Source of the DNA: CAIVVT01 sp963757265
GTDB lineage: Bacteria > Acidobacteriota > Terriglobia > Bryobacterales > Bryobacteraceae
DNA length: 64,000 bases
Direction of reading: 5' to 3'
NCBI GenBank assembly: GCA_963757265.1
Contig: CAVWRA010000012.1
Location: forward strand, 558,001-622,000
The translations under genes and the position numbers were made by a program. Below, in pieces: positions 25,005 to 32,987 of the stretch (within the stretch, counting starts at the first letter, position 1; every line of letters begins with the position of its first letter). Below the pieces are notes generated by a model that ran no database searches, had not been told where the DNA came from, and was given only the letters and a program-made list of their open reading frames with translations.

Positions 25005-25637
25005 ATGTCCAACGAAAAACCGCTGCCGGACCAGCCGAAAATGGAACCCATGTTTCTGCCGGGCGTCGAGCACAACCCCAAGCCCGGCTCCTTCACCGCC
25101 AGCATCCGCATGCTGCAGCAGCAGGGCGCGGAATACCCGCAGATCTGGCACATGTTCGCCTATCTGCCCCAGGCCACGGCCCATCTGGCCCAATTCACGC
25201 ACGAAATCCTGCGCGGCCCCGGCCCGTTCAGCCCGGGCATCCGCGAGCTGATCGCCGCCTACACCTCCTATCGCAACGATTGCCCGTTTTGACTGAAGTC
25301 TCACGCCGCAGTTGCGGCGGAACTGTTGGGTAGCGAGGAACTGGTCTGGTCGGTGTTGAAGGATCTGGAGACTTCGGCGTTGGACGAGAAGCACAAGGCC
25401 CTGTTCCGGTTTGTCAACAAGGTGAATCGCGACTCGCCGCGGATCACCGCCGCGGATATGCAGCCGCTTTATGCCGCCGGGTGGGATGACGATGCAATCT
25501 ATTTCGCGATCACGGTCTGTGCGCTGTTCAATTTCTACAACCGCTGGATCGACGCCAGTGGCGTTCACGCTTTATCGGATGAGGCTCACCGTCAGGGAGG
25601 AAAACGGACTGCGTTGCACGGCTATGCCCGCGACTAG
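25005..25637 (+). CDS. AhpD/CMD-family peroxidase, probable selenoprotein (in-frame TGA = Sec96)
   Basis: Cytoplasmic alkylhydroperoxidase-like protein of 210 residues if TGA at 25290-25292 is read through. The active-site block reads ELIAAYTSYRNDCPF, then TGA, then LKSHAAVAAELLG. In carboxymuconolactone-decarboxylase-type peroxidases this is E-x(n)-C-x-x-C-x3-H, so the TGA takes exactly the place of the second cysteine: Glu81, Cys93, Sec96, His100. The same frame continues for 114 codons with conserved CMD sequence (ALFRFVNKVNRDSPRIT; AITVCALFNFYNRWIDASG). A SECIS-like hairpin follows the TGA. AhpD-like proteins with CxxU are a known bacterial selenoprotein group. Probably co-transcribed with the receptor. 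Simple nonsense mutation is the alternative. Confidence 0.85.
25290..25319 (+). promoter_or_regulatory. Sec codon UGA and SECIS-like hairpin
   Basis: After the UGA (25290-25292), CGCCGC (25304-25309) pairs perfectly with GCGGCG (25314-25319) around the loop AGTT (25310-25313). There are 17 bases between UGA and loop, and a G is the second loop base. This meets the known pattern of bacterial SECIS elements: a short apical loop with an early G, about 16-37 bases after the UGA, lying inside the coding sequence. SelB binding is inferred. No selA, selB, selC or selD gene is in this window. Confidence 0.75.
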
Positions 25638-25810
25638 TGGCCTGTCGCGGAGATTTGCGTTACTGAGCCGCGACTGTTAAGGAGCGGTCGTGTTGTGACG
25701 GAGCCGCGACTGTTAAGGAGCGGTCGTCGCGCCGCTTCCCCACTGCTGCTTAGATGCGCCCGGCAATCGGCTTGGCGCTTGGCTACGTTCTCTCCGCGAC
25801 AGGCCACTAG
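25634..25810. mobile_element. MITE-like element with 20-base perfect terminal inverted repeats
   Basis: A 177-base non-coding element. CTAGTGGCCTGTCGCGGAGA at 25634-25653 is exactly inverted at 25791-25810. Inside are two direct repeats of 27 bases (25665-25691 and 25701-25727, period 36) beginning GAGCCGCGACTGTTAAGGAG. Similar units occur at 7524-7563. The size, inverted ends and lack of a gene suggest a non-autonomous transposable element moved by a transposase encoded elsewhere. Its first bases contain the TAG stop of the peroxidase gene. Confidence 0.7.
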
Positions 25811-25846
25811 CGTTGGTTTCAGTTCGACGTTGCAGGAACTTCAAAT

Positions 25847-27127
25847 ATGCGGGCTGATCACACCCCCACTGCTCGCCCCGGGCGGCGTTCTCAATTCCTT
25901 TCTTACGCCGCCCTGGCTTGTTTGTGCCTCATCGCCTGCGCCGCCATCGCCGTCCCGCTGTACGTGATTCGGCCCTTTCGCGCGCAGGGCGCGACAGAGC
26001 TGGCCCTCGCTCTGAGCGTTCGCCGCTGGGGACCATGGCTCGCCCCGCTGTGCGCCGTCGCAAGCGTGCCGGCCGCGGTTTGGGCGTGGCGCCTCGCCCG
26101 GCGCCGGACTGGCCGCGCGTGGGCCGCCGGCCTGTGCGCGTTGACCTTCCTCTTTGCGGGGTTGGTCCAGGTCAACATCTACGAGATCATGTTCCACCCT
26201 GTCGAGGGCCTGTACTTCGTCCCCGCCGGTCAATCGAAGGTGTCCGGCGACGACATGGTGCTCGCCATTTCGATCGCCGGCCAGTCCCGGGCCTACCCGA
26301 TCCGCACCATCGGCTACCACCACATCGTCAATGACTGGGTTGGCGGCGTGGCGGTCGCGGCCACCTACTGCACGCTCTGCCACACCGGTCTGGTGTGGCG
26401 TCGTGACGTGGCCGGGCGGATTCTGACCTTCCGCCTGGGCGGGATCAACAACCAGAACGCTCTGCTGCGCGACCAGGAAACCGGTTCGTTCTGGCAGCAA
26501 TCCACCGGCCAGGCGCTCAGCGGTCCGCTCGCCGGCACTCAGTTGCAGCTTGTGCCCGGCGATGAGTTGACGTTCGCCCTCTGGCGCCGGGAGTTTCCCC
26601 AGGGCACGGTGATGGCGCCCGTTGCGCGCTTTGAAAAGGAATACGAGCCCCGCGACTGGGAGCAGCGCATCGGCCGCTATCCGACGATGGTCGACACGAG
26701 CAAAACGGGAATCGCGGCCCGCGAGTTGATGCTGGGCGTCGTGGTGGACGGCGTGAGCCGGGCTTGGCGGCTCAAGCGCGTGCTCGACGAGCGGCTCGTG
26801 AACGACAGCGTGGGCGGCCGGCCGGTCGTCCTGGTGGTCGGGCCGGATGGCAAGTCGGTCCGCTGTTTTTCGGCAGCGGTTCCCGGTCTGGCCGTCGTCC
26901 CGGCGTTCTACCGGAAGCCGGATCCCGGGCCGGAAGGGGCCGCCTCAGCGGCCGGCGGGTCCGCCGCGCTAGTCATGGAGGCCCAGACCGGCAGCGAATG
27001 GAACTTCCGCGGCTGCGCGGTCTCCGGCCCCAACATGGGCCTTTGCCTGAGCTCCATTCCACTCACCAGGAGCTTCTGGTTCAACTGGCATCTGGATCAC
27101 CCCCGGACCACGGTTTATGCGCGCTAG
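25847..27127 (+). CDS. DUF3179 domain-containing membrane protein
   Basis: Protein of 426 residues. Three hydrophobic segments lie at about residues 18-42, 62-82 and 93-112, followed by a DUF3179 domain: VLAISIAGQSRAYPIRTIGY, HHIVNDWVGGVAVAATYCTLCHTG and LTFRLGG. The function of DUF3179 is unknown; the domain usually carries a cysteine-rich Y-C-P-L-C motif. Here it is CTLCH (Cys175, Cys178, His179), which fits the heme c attachment pattern CxxCH; if the domain faces the periplasm, heme binding is possible. The second half repeats a related fold (ELMLGVVVDGVSRAWRLKR). AGGAA precedes the ATG. It follows the MITE-like element. Confidence 0.87.
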   Translation: MRADHTPTARPGRRSQFLSYAALACLCLIACAAIAVPLYVIRPFRAQGATELALALSVRRWGPWLAPLCAVASVPAAVWAWRLARRRTGRAWAAGLCALTFLFAGLVQVNIYEIMFHPVEGLYFVPAGQSKVSGDDMVLAISIAGQSRAYPIRTIGYHHIVNDWVGGVAVAATYCTLCHTGLVWRRDVAGRILTFRLGGINNQNALLRDQETGSFWQQSTGQALSGPLAGTQLQLVPGDELTFALWRREFPQGTVMAPVARFEKEYEPRDWEQRIGRYPTMVDTSKTGIAARELMLGVVVDGVSRAWRLKRVLDERLVNDSVGGRPVVLVVGPDGKSVRCFSAAVPGLAVVPAFYRKPDPGPEGAASAAGGSAALVMEAQTGSEWNFRGCAVSGPNMGLCLSSIPLTRSFWFNWHLDHPRTTVYAR

Positions 27128-27241
27128 CGGCCCGCCTCAGAGTTGGCTGGACCACCGCGCGTCTCGCGGCCCGGTTCCTCAAACAATGGATTTCATGGCT
27201 GATTTCAAGCCGCTGCCACGCAGCCCCACTCGGCCCTGCCG

Positions 27242-28516
27242 GTGATTCCAATGCCCGTGAACGATGAGCCGTCCCGCATGAGCAGTCCACTCACCAACCC
27301 CGGCTGGCGCGTCGTCCTGGCCGCCTACTTCGGCGTCATGGTGAGTTTCGGCTCGCTGCTGGTTTTTACCTTCAGCATTTTCCTCAAACCGCTGAGCTCC
27401 GAGTTCGGCTGGAGCCGCGAATCCATTTCCGCCGCGTTCGGTTTCGCCGCCCTCACCGTCGCCATCTGCTCGCCGCCGCTTGGGTCTCTGTTGGACCGCT
27501 TCGGGCCGCGCCGGCTCATTCTTCCGTGCATGGCCGTGTTCGGAGTTGCCTTCGCCTCGCTCGGCCTCCTCACGCCCCACCTGTTTCACCTTTACGCCGT
27601 CTTCGTTCTGCTCGGCGTCGTCGGAAACGGCACAACGCAGATGGGCTACTCGCGCGCCGTTTCAACCTGGTTCGACCACCGTCGCGGCTTGGCGCTGGCG
27701 CTGGTGATGGCCGGCGTCGGCACGGGCGCCATGCTCTTTCCACCGTTGGCGCAGGCGCTGATCGGCAGTTACGGCTGGCGCGCCGCCTACGGCCTGCTCG
27801 GAGCGCTGGTGCTGCTGCTCGGCCTTCCGTTGACTGCCCTGTTCGTCCGCGAACGCCCGCGCGCGCTCAACCGCGCCGCCCTCCACCTGGAGGGCTCCAC
27901 CGTCCGGCAAGGTCTCCGTTCCCGTTCATTCTGGATTCTCATCGCCACCTTGTTTCTCGGCTCGATGAGCGTGAACGGCGCCATCACGCATCTCTCGCCT
28001 CTCCTCACCGACCGTGGCGTCTCGGCTTCAACCGCCGCGCTGGCCGCCTCGGCGCTGGGCCTGGCCAGCTTCTGCGGCCGCCTGTTGACCGGCTTCCTTC
28101 TGGACCGCTTCTTCGGGCCGCGCGTCGGTCTGTGCCTGCTGCTGACCACCGCGCTTGGCATCTTCCTGCTCTCCGTGGCCCATTCGGCGCCGTCGGGCAT
28201 CGCCGCTTCCATGTTGATCGGGCTCGGCCTCGGCGCCGAAGCTGACATCACTCCCTATCTCCTCTCCCGCTATTTCGGCCTCCGCTCGTTTTCGACACTG
28301 TATGGATTCACCTGGTCGGCTTACGCGCTCGCCGGCGCCATCGGTCCAGTGGTGATGGGCCGGGCTTTTGATGCAACAGGCTCGTATGCCGCACTCCTGG
28401 GGCTGCTGTCGGCGGTCACATTCCTCTCCGCTGGCCTGTATGTCCTCCTTCCCAAATACCCGGTGATCGCCCGCCGCTCGCCCGACAGGAACGCGTCAAT
28501 TGTGATCGCCACGTAA
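27242..28516 (+). CDS. Major facilitator superfamily transporter
   Basis: Inner-membrane transporter of about 424 residues with twelve predicted helices in two halves. The loop between helices 2 and 3 holds SLLDRFGPRRLILP, the MFS A-motif in variant form, and its counterpart in the second half is GFLLDRFFGPRVGL. FTFSIFLKPLSSEFGWSRE near the N-terminus resembles the monocarboxylate/oxalate-formate antiporter group, so an organic anion substrate is plausible. Start uncertain: GTG at 27242 gives the longest protein; ATGs at 27251 and 27278 are possible, and none has a strong ribosome site. It lies 114 bases after the DUF3179 gene on the same strand. Confidence 0.88.
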   Translation: MIPMPVNDEPSRMSSPLTNPGWRVVLAAYFGVMVSFGSLLVFTFSIFLKPLSSEFGWSRESISAAFGFAALTVAICSPPLGSLLDRFGPRRLILPCMAVFGVAFASLGLLTPHLFHLYAVFVLLGVVGNGTTQMGYSRAVSTWFDHRRGLALALVMAGVGTGAMLFPPLAQALIGSYGWRAAYGLLGALVLLLGLPLTALFVRERPRALNRAALHLEGSTVRQGLRSRSFWILIATLFLGSMSVNGAITHLSPLLTDRGVSASTAALAASALGLASFCGRLLTGFLLDRFFGPRVGLCLLLTTALGIFLLSVAHSAPSGIAASMLIGLGLGAEADITPYLLSRYFGLRSFSTLYGFTWSAYALAGAIGPVVMGRAFDATGSYAALLGLLSAVTFLSAGLYVLLPKYPVIARRSPDRNASIVIAT

Positions 28517-28536
28517 TGTCGTGTCTCGCAGATTCT

Positions 28537-28621
28537 TTGACAATCGCCGGTCATTCACCGTGGCGCAGCCACTCGTGCCTGCCGCGTCGACCTCGTGTTG
28601 ACGCTTGGCCGGCGTTGTCAA
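28537..28621. repeat. Long inverted repeat between convergent genes
   Basis: TTGACAATCGCCGG (28537-28550) is matched in reverse complement by CCGGCGTTGTCAA (28609-28621) with one unpaired base, enclosing 58 bases that can fold further. It lies between the convergent MFS and NtrC-type genes and could act as a two-way terminator; it has no T-run. Confidence 0.45.
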
Positions 28622-28715
28622 TCCTTGACTTCAGACACTACAGTAGCCGCGCCGCGCCGGTTCCTTATCCGCCCGGTCGGCCATCGCAGTTCAGGGCCGC
28701 ACTCGAGCGAATCGT

Positions 28716-30122
28716 TCAGGAGCCCGGGCTGAGCAGCTTCTCATCGTCGCGAAGCGTGGCCAGCCGGCTCTGCAGCGTGCGCAGGCTGATCCCCAACATC
28801 TTGGCGGCGAGTTTGCGATTGCCGTGCACGTGCTCGAGGGTGAGTTTGATGTAAGTCTCCTCGATGCTCATGAGCGGCTGGCCAGGCTGAAGCACACTCG
28901 GACCCTCGTGGCCGGGCGATGGCCGGGTATACTGTCCGGAGTTTGCGCCGAGCGCAGGAAACGAAAGGTCCTTCAGCCGGATCGGGCCCTCGGTTTCCAG
29001 GATGGCCGCCCGCTCCAGAATATTGCGCAGCTCCCGCACATTACCGGGCCAATCGTACCGCTGAAGCATATCCAGCGCTTCGGCATCGAGTCCTGTGATG
29101 CGCGTGCCATGCTTCTGGTTCAGATTCTGCAGCATGACGTCGGCGATAAGCGGGATATCTTCCTTATGTTCACGCAGCGGCGGAGCCACGATTTGAAACA
29201 CGCTCAACCGGTAGTAGAGTTCTTCCCTTAGATGCGATCCCGCGGCTTGGCTGGTGGCGGCGAGCACGCGCACATCCACCGGAATCTCGCTCTTTCCGCC
29301 GATTCTTCGCACCCGCAACTCTTCGATCACCCTCAGCAGCTTGGGCTGCGTCGAGAGCGGCATCTCGCCGATCTCATCCAGAAACAGCGTGCCGCCATGG
29401 GCCTGCTCAAAGACACCGGCCGAACGCTCCATGGCCCCGGTAAACGAGCCCTTCTCGTGACCGAACAACTCGCTCTCAACCAGAGCCTCGGGCAACGCGG
29501 CGGCGTTGATCGCGATGAACGGTCCATTGGCGCGCGGGCTGCACTTATGGATCTCCCGCGCCACCAGCTCCTTCCCGGCTCCAGTTTCTCCACTGATCAG
29601 GACGGGAGCCGTCGTGGGCGCCACTTGTCTGATGAGCGAGAAAACCTCCTGCATTACCGGGGAGGTCCCAACCAGGTCTCCGAGCACTCCGTGAAGGCTC
29701 AGATCTCGCTTCAGCTCGTCTGCTCTCTGCAGACTTCGTTTGTATTGAATCGCGCGTTCCAAGAGGGTCTTGAACGCCCGCGGCTCCACTGGTTTCTCCA
29801 GGTACCAGAATGCCTTGAGGTCGTGAACGGCCGACAGCGCCTTCTCCATGCTGCCGAAGCCGGTGAGCACGATCGCCGGAGTGAGGTCGCCACGCGCCTT
29901 CAAATGCTGCAGCAGTTCAAAGCCGTCCATGCGCGGCATGACCAGATCCGAGATGATGACGTCTGCGTTGAAGCTAGCCAGCCGTTCCAGCGCTTCCAGC
30001 CCGTTGGTCGCCAGTTGCGTGTCGAATCCACCACCGGACAGCATGGCAGCCAGGGCGTCACGCTGGCGCTCGTCATCGTCGACGATGAGGATCCGGCCGG
30101 AAACCACAGGCGGTTGGGACAC
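28716..30122 (-). CDS. NtrC-family sigma-54-dependent response regulator
   Basis: Cytoplasmic activator of 468 residues with three domains: receiver (1-125; phosphoacceptor Asp59 in DVIISDLVMP, Lys110 in YLEKP), AAA+ sigma-54 interaction domain (145-385; Walker A GETGAGKE at 178-185, GSFTGA loop at 225-230 in place of GAFTGA, Walker B GGTLFLDEIG) and a C-terminal Fis-type helix-turn-helix (GNRKLAAKMLGISLRTLQSRL). It would open sigma-54 promoters after phosphorylation by a histidine kinase. No partner kinase is adjacent; the kinases at 40-44 kb are too distant to assign. Targets are unknown and no clear -24/-12 promoter was spotted in the window. Confidence 0.95.
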   Translation of the reverse strand: MSQPPVVSGRILIVDDDERQRDALAAMLSGGGFDTQLATNGLEALERLASFNADVIISDLVMPRMDGFELLQHLKARGDLTPAIVLTGFGSMEKALSAVHDLKAFWYLEKPVEPRAFKTLLERAIQYKRSLQRADELKRDLSLHGVLGDLVGTSPVMQEVFSLIRQVAPTTAPVLISGETGAGKELVAREIHKCSPRANGPFIAINAAALPEALVESELFGHEKGSFTGAMERSAGVFEQAHGGTLFLDEIGEMPLSTQPKLLRVIEELRVRRIGGKSEIPVDVRVLAATSQAAGSHLREELYYRLSVFQIVAPPLREHKEDIPLIADVMLQNLNQKHGTRITGLDAEALDMLQRYDWPGNVRELRNILERAAILETEGPIRLKDLSFPALGANSGQYTRPSPGHEGPSVLQPGQPLMSIEETYIKLTLEHVHGNRKLAAKMLGISLRTLQSRLATLRDDEKLLSPGS

Positions 30123-30372
30123 TTCTGATTATTCTAGCTCCCTGCGATGGCGGACGGCGTGTTGCACATCGGGGAATTGTTGCGGCAGCGCGGAATCGAC
30201 GATGTCAAAATGTTTGAGCATTCGATCCGCAGTGCACCTCCTCGCCGTTTTCCCGTCGCTCGGCTTGCCGGCGGATGCGCAACCTTCTGTGGTGCGGATC
30301 AGGGAAACACGCGCGCATGCCGGATCAGGATTGGAAACAACGCCCGTCGGCCGCCCCTGATTCCCCCCTCGA

Positions 30373-31236
30373 TCATGGAGTTGAATCCGGACTTGGCCCG
30401 CGGTGCCGATTGTCTAAATGCATGCGGGAAAGTAATGAATGCGGCCCGCCGTAGACAAACTCCAGAGCGATGTTCCCGCCCATATACGCCAGCATGCTGT
30501 AGTTGCCCAGGCGCAGCGCATCCTTGGCGCCGTAGCGGCTGGGATACCAGCCATAGACGGCCGTCATCGTGCCCACATACGGCGCCACCAGCGCCGGGAT
30601 CGAGAAGACCGTGTGGCCGTCCACGCCGCGCCGGGCCGTCCAGGTCGAAATCACGGCATGTTTCAGGCGCGGAAAAACGCCGCTGCACTCGCAACGGTAG
30701 TACATCGAGTCTTCCTTGAGAGCTTCCGACAGTCCATAGCGGGTGGTCAGCGTTATCGCTGCAATTCCGAGGTTGGACCCGAACCGCTTGCCGTAACCCG
30801 CAGCGCCTTGTCCCCAATCCGGAACCGAATTGCTGGCCTGGCCAATCGCCGCCGTAAACGCCGCGCCGACGAGGGGATACGGGCCGAAGGCGTCGAAGAG
30901 GTAGTTGTAGATCTTGATTTTCTGCGTCGGACGTGTGTACGCCACGTCCGGCTGCACCGGGGTTGTGCTCGCAACAGTTCGAGATGCATCCGTTGCGCTG
31001 GGAACAGTTCGAGTGGAATCTCCGGAATCAGGCAGCGGCTGCGCCTGTGCCAGCACAGGCAGGGCTGCGAGGCCCGTGACCACCAGCATCCAGAGCATAA
31101 TTCGGTGCGTCAGTGCTCGTTCCGAACGCGAGCTTGTCGCTACTTGATCCCCGTTTTCGGCATGCCCGACAGCCGTACGATAGGCTTGTGCGGCGTCTTC
31201 GCGCCGCCCGGCGGCTTCCTGGTGTGCCTCGTGCAT
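30373..31236 (-). CDS. Hypothetical exported protein
   Basis: About 287 residues, family not recognised. A hydrophobic stretch LWMLVVTGLAALPVLAQAQP at about residues 48-67 looks like a signal peptide preceded by a long N-terminal extension. The mature part contains KIYNYLFDAFGPYPLVGAAF, YGKRFGSNLGIAAITLTTRYG, MYYRCECSG and YSMLAYMGGNIALEFVYGG, a mix of glycine-rich and aromatic stretches as in small envelope proteins. The frame opens at 31473; GAGGGA before the ATG at 31236 favours that start, while an ATG at 31098 would place the signal peptide at the very N-terminus but lacks a ribosome site. Confidence 0.65.
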   Translation of the reverse strand: MHEAHQEAAGRREDAAQAYRTAVGHAENGDQVATSSRSERALTHRIMLWMLVVTGLAALPVLAQAQPLPDSGDSTRTVPSATDASRTVASTTPVQPDVAYTRPTQKIKIYNYLFDAFGPYPLVGAAFTAAIGQASNSVPDWGQGAAGYGKRFGSNLGIAAITLTTRYGLSEALKEDSMYYRCECSGVFPRLKHAVISTWTARRGVDGHTVFSIPALVAPYVGTMTAVYGWYPSRYGAKDALRLGNYSMLAYMGGNIALEFVYGGPHSLLSRMHLDNRHRGPSPDSTP

Positions 31237-31526
31237 GTGTGTGTCCCTCTGTGAAAGGGCAGTTTCCTTTCGTCTCTCTTCCCAGCACGATAAGGACCGA
31301 ACGTCTCTGGACGGCCCTCGCATCGCGACTAAGTAAGCAACCACCCAAACCCCGCGTAGGCCGCGGTTCCCCATAACATCTGCGGGCTGAAAACAGTCTC
31401 GGCTGGAAAGAGCACCTTGTCCGTCATCCCATCCAATCGACGGGCGGAGCCATTCCTGCAACCGAAGCCGCACAAAGCCGGACTCAGCTGAGTACTGTCG
31501 TCCAGGGGCCGGCCAACTTCGGCGCC

Positions 31527-31715
31527 TTAATTCGGAAATCTATAACTGGTCAGCTGCCCCCACAATCCGAAGACGTGCAGGAGCCAAACGCCGACCGCAA
31601 TGACAACCACAACGTTCAGGATGCCCCTGATGGTGGATTGCATGGGGATCCGATTGATCAGCCACAACGCGAAGCCGACCACAACCAGCGCAATAACAAT
31701 GTTAATCAACGGCAT
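31527..31715 (-). CDS. Thivi_2564-type small membrane protein
   Basis: Inner-membrane protein of 62 residues with two hydrophobic helices (INIVIALVVVGFALWLI and ILNVVVVIAVGVWLLHVFG) separated by a short polar turn (NRIPMQSTI). This pattern, including the MPLI opening, matches a widespread family of small proteins named after Thivi_2564, function unknown. GAGAGTAAAAAGAC precedes the ATG. Another tiny membrane protein and a VIT transporter lie upstream on the same strand. Confidence 0.8.
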   Translation of the reverse strand: MPLINIVIALVVVGFALWLINRIPMQSTIRGILNVVVVIAVGVWLLHVFGLWGQLTSYRFPN

Positions 31716-31822
31716 GTCTTTTTACTCTCCTATTTCTCTCGTGCAACTTCACACAACAATCCGCCGCCAGGCCGCCGGCCGCCGGCCTGGCGCCCGGCTG
31801 AGCGATGGATCCAATGGACCCG

Positions 31823-31972
31823 CTAACTGAGAATCCGGCGTCCCTGAATCAGGTTGAACACCAGCACGATCAACGCAATGACCAACAGGATGTGGATCAG
31901 CGAACCGCCGACCGAAGTCAGCATTCCGAGAGCCCACAAAACCAACAGCACTACAAACAGTGTCCAGAGCAT
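31823..31972 (-). CDS. Lmo0937-family small membrane protein
   Basis: Protein of 49 residues, almost wholly hydrophobic: MLWTLFVVLLVLWALGML, a short loop, then IHILLVIALIVLVFNLIQG and a basic end (RRILS). This is the typical layout of the Lmo0937 family, two-helix inner-membrane proteins of unknown, possibly stress-related, function. A longer frame starts at 32167, but AAGGA eight bases before the ATG at 31972 and the family's normal length fix the start. Confidence 0.82.
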   Translation of the reverse strand: MLWTLFVVLLVLWALGMLTSVGGSLIHILLVIALIVLVFNLIQGRRILS

Positions 31973-32192
31973 CTTTTTGTTCCTTCGCAATAGATAACTG
32001 CAAGCGCGGGGCCAAAGCGGAAGTAGAGCTCTACGGGAGAGCGGGTCAACCGGTGCATCGCCGGAACCGCGGCACTTCGCCCTGGCAGGGTGCAGGATCT
32101 GCACACCACACGGCAGTTGCTGCATGGCGAGTTGACGATTGGGGGCCGAGGCCTGTCCGGGTTCCACGCGGGCTGCCAGGGCCGGCGCGCCC

Positions 32193-32897
32193 TCAAGCCC
32201 CCGCTGCGACGGTTCCGACGAGCGCCCCGACGCCGGCGGTGACCGCCATCGCGAGAGCGCCCCAGAATGTGACCCTCACCGCGCCGATCATCACGCCCGC
32301 TCCGCCCGCTCGCGCGGCCAACCCTCCCAGCAGCGCCAGAAACAACAGGGAACCCCCCGCGACAAACGGGATCAGACCCCCCTCCGGAACCACGGCTGCG
32401 ATCAGCAGTGGCATGGCCGCTCCTACCGCGAAGCTGCCTGCCGACGCCAATGCGGCCTGAATCGGACGCGCGCTGAGAGCCTCGGTGATGCCTAGTTCGT
32501 CGCGGGCATGAGATCCCAAGCCGTCGTGGGCCATCAGCTGCTCGGCGACCTTCTTGGCCAGCGCGGGTTCGAGCCCGCGTCCAACGTAGATTGCGGCCAA
32601 TTCCTGGTGCTCGCCTTTGTTGTCGTTCTTCAGTTCCGTGCGCTCCAGTGCGAGGTCGGCTTTTTCGGTGTCTGCCTGTGAGTGCACCGACACGTATTCG
32701 CCCGCGGCCATCGACATCGCACCGGCAACCAGCCCGGCGACCCCGGCGATCAATACGTTGCTGTGGGTTCCATGCGCCGCCGCCACTCCGAGCACCAGAC
32801 TCGCCGTCGAAAGGATTCCGTCGTCCGCACCCATAACCGCCGCGCGCAGCCAGCCGACATGTCCGGTGCGGTGCCGTTCTATTTGACGCAAGTGCAC
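32193..32897 (-). CDS. VIT1/CCC1-family metal transporter
   Basis: Inner-membrane protein of 234 residues in the VIT family, which moves Fe2+ or Mn2+ out of the cytoplasm. Motifs: GWLRAAVMGADDGILSTASL in the first helix (metal-path Asp-Asp-Gly), GLVAGAMSMAAGEYVSVHSQ in the second, then a cytosolic helical metal-binding hairpin rich in Glu (DTEKADLALERTELKND) and three more helices. GTG start at 32897 with GAGGAGG upstream. Neighbouring genes on the same strand are the Mla operon upstream and small membrane proteins downstream; no metal regulator was seen. Confidence 0.92.
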   Translation of the reverse strand: MHLRQIERHRTGHVGWLRAAVMGADDGILSTASLVLGVAAAHGTHSNVLIAGVAGLVAGAMSMAAGEYVSVHSQADTEKADLALERTELKNDNKGEHQELAAIYVGRGLEPALAKKVAEQLMAHDGLGSHARDELGITEALSARPIQAALASAGSFAVGAAMPLLIAAVVPEGGLIPFVAGGSLLFLALLGGLAARAGGAGVMIGAVRVTFWGALAMAVTAGVGALVGTVAAGA

Positions 32898-32987
32898 TCC
32901 GGGCCTCCTCGATCCTCGGTCCAGGATAGCTCTCCAGAAGCCGTTCTCCGGTCGACGGCTCGTCTTCTTCCCGTCATCGGCAAGCGA

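Noticed and set aside
25290..25292. TGA as an ordinary nonsense mutation in the peroxidase gene
   Set aside because: The position at the redox cysteine, the intact frame afterwards and the SECIS-like hairpin make Sec more likely; the alternative is kept open under the finding.
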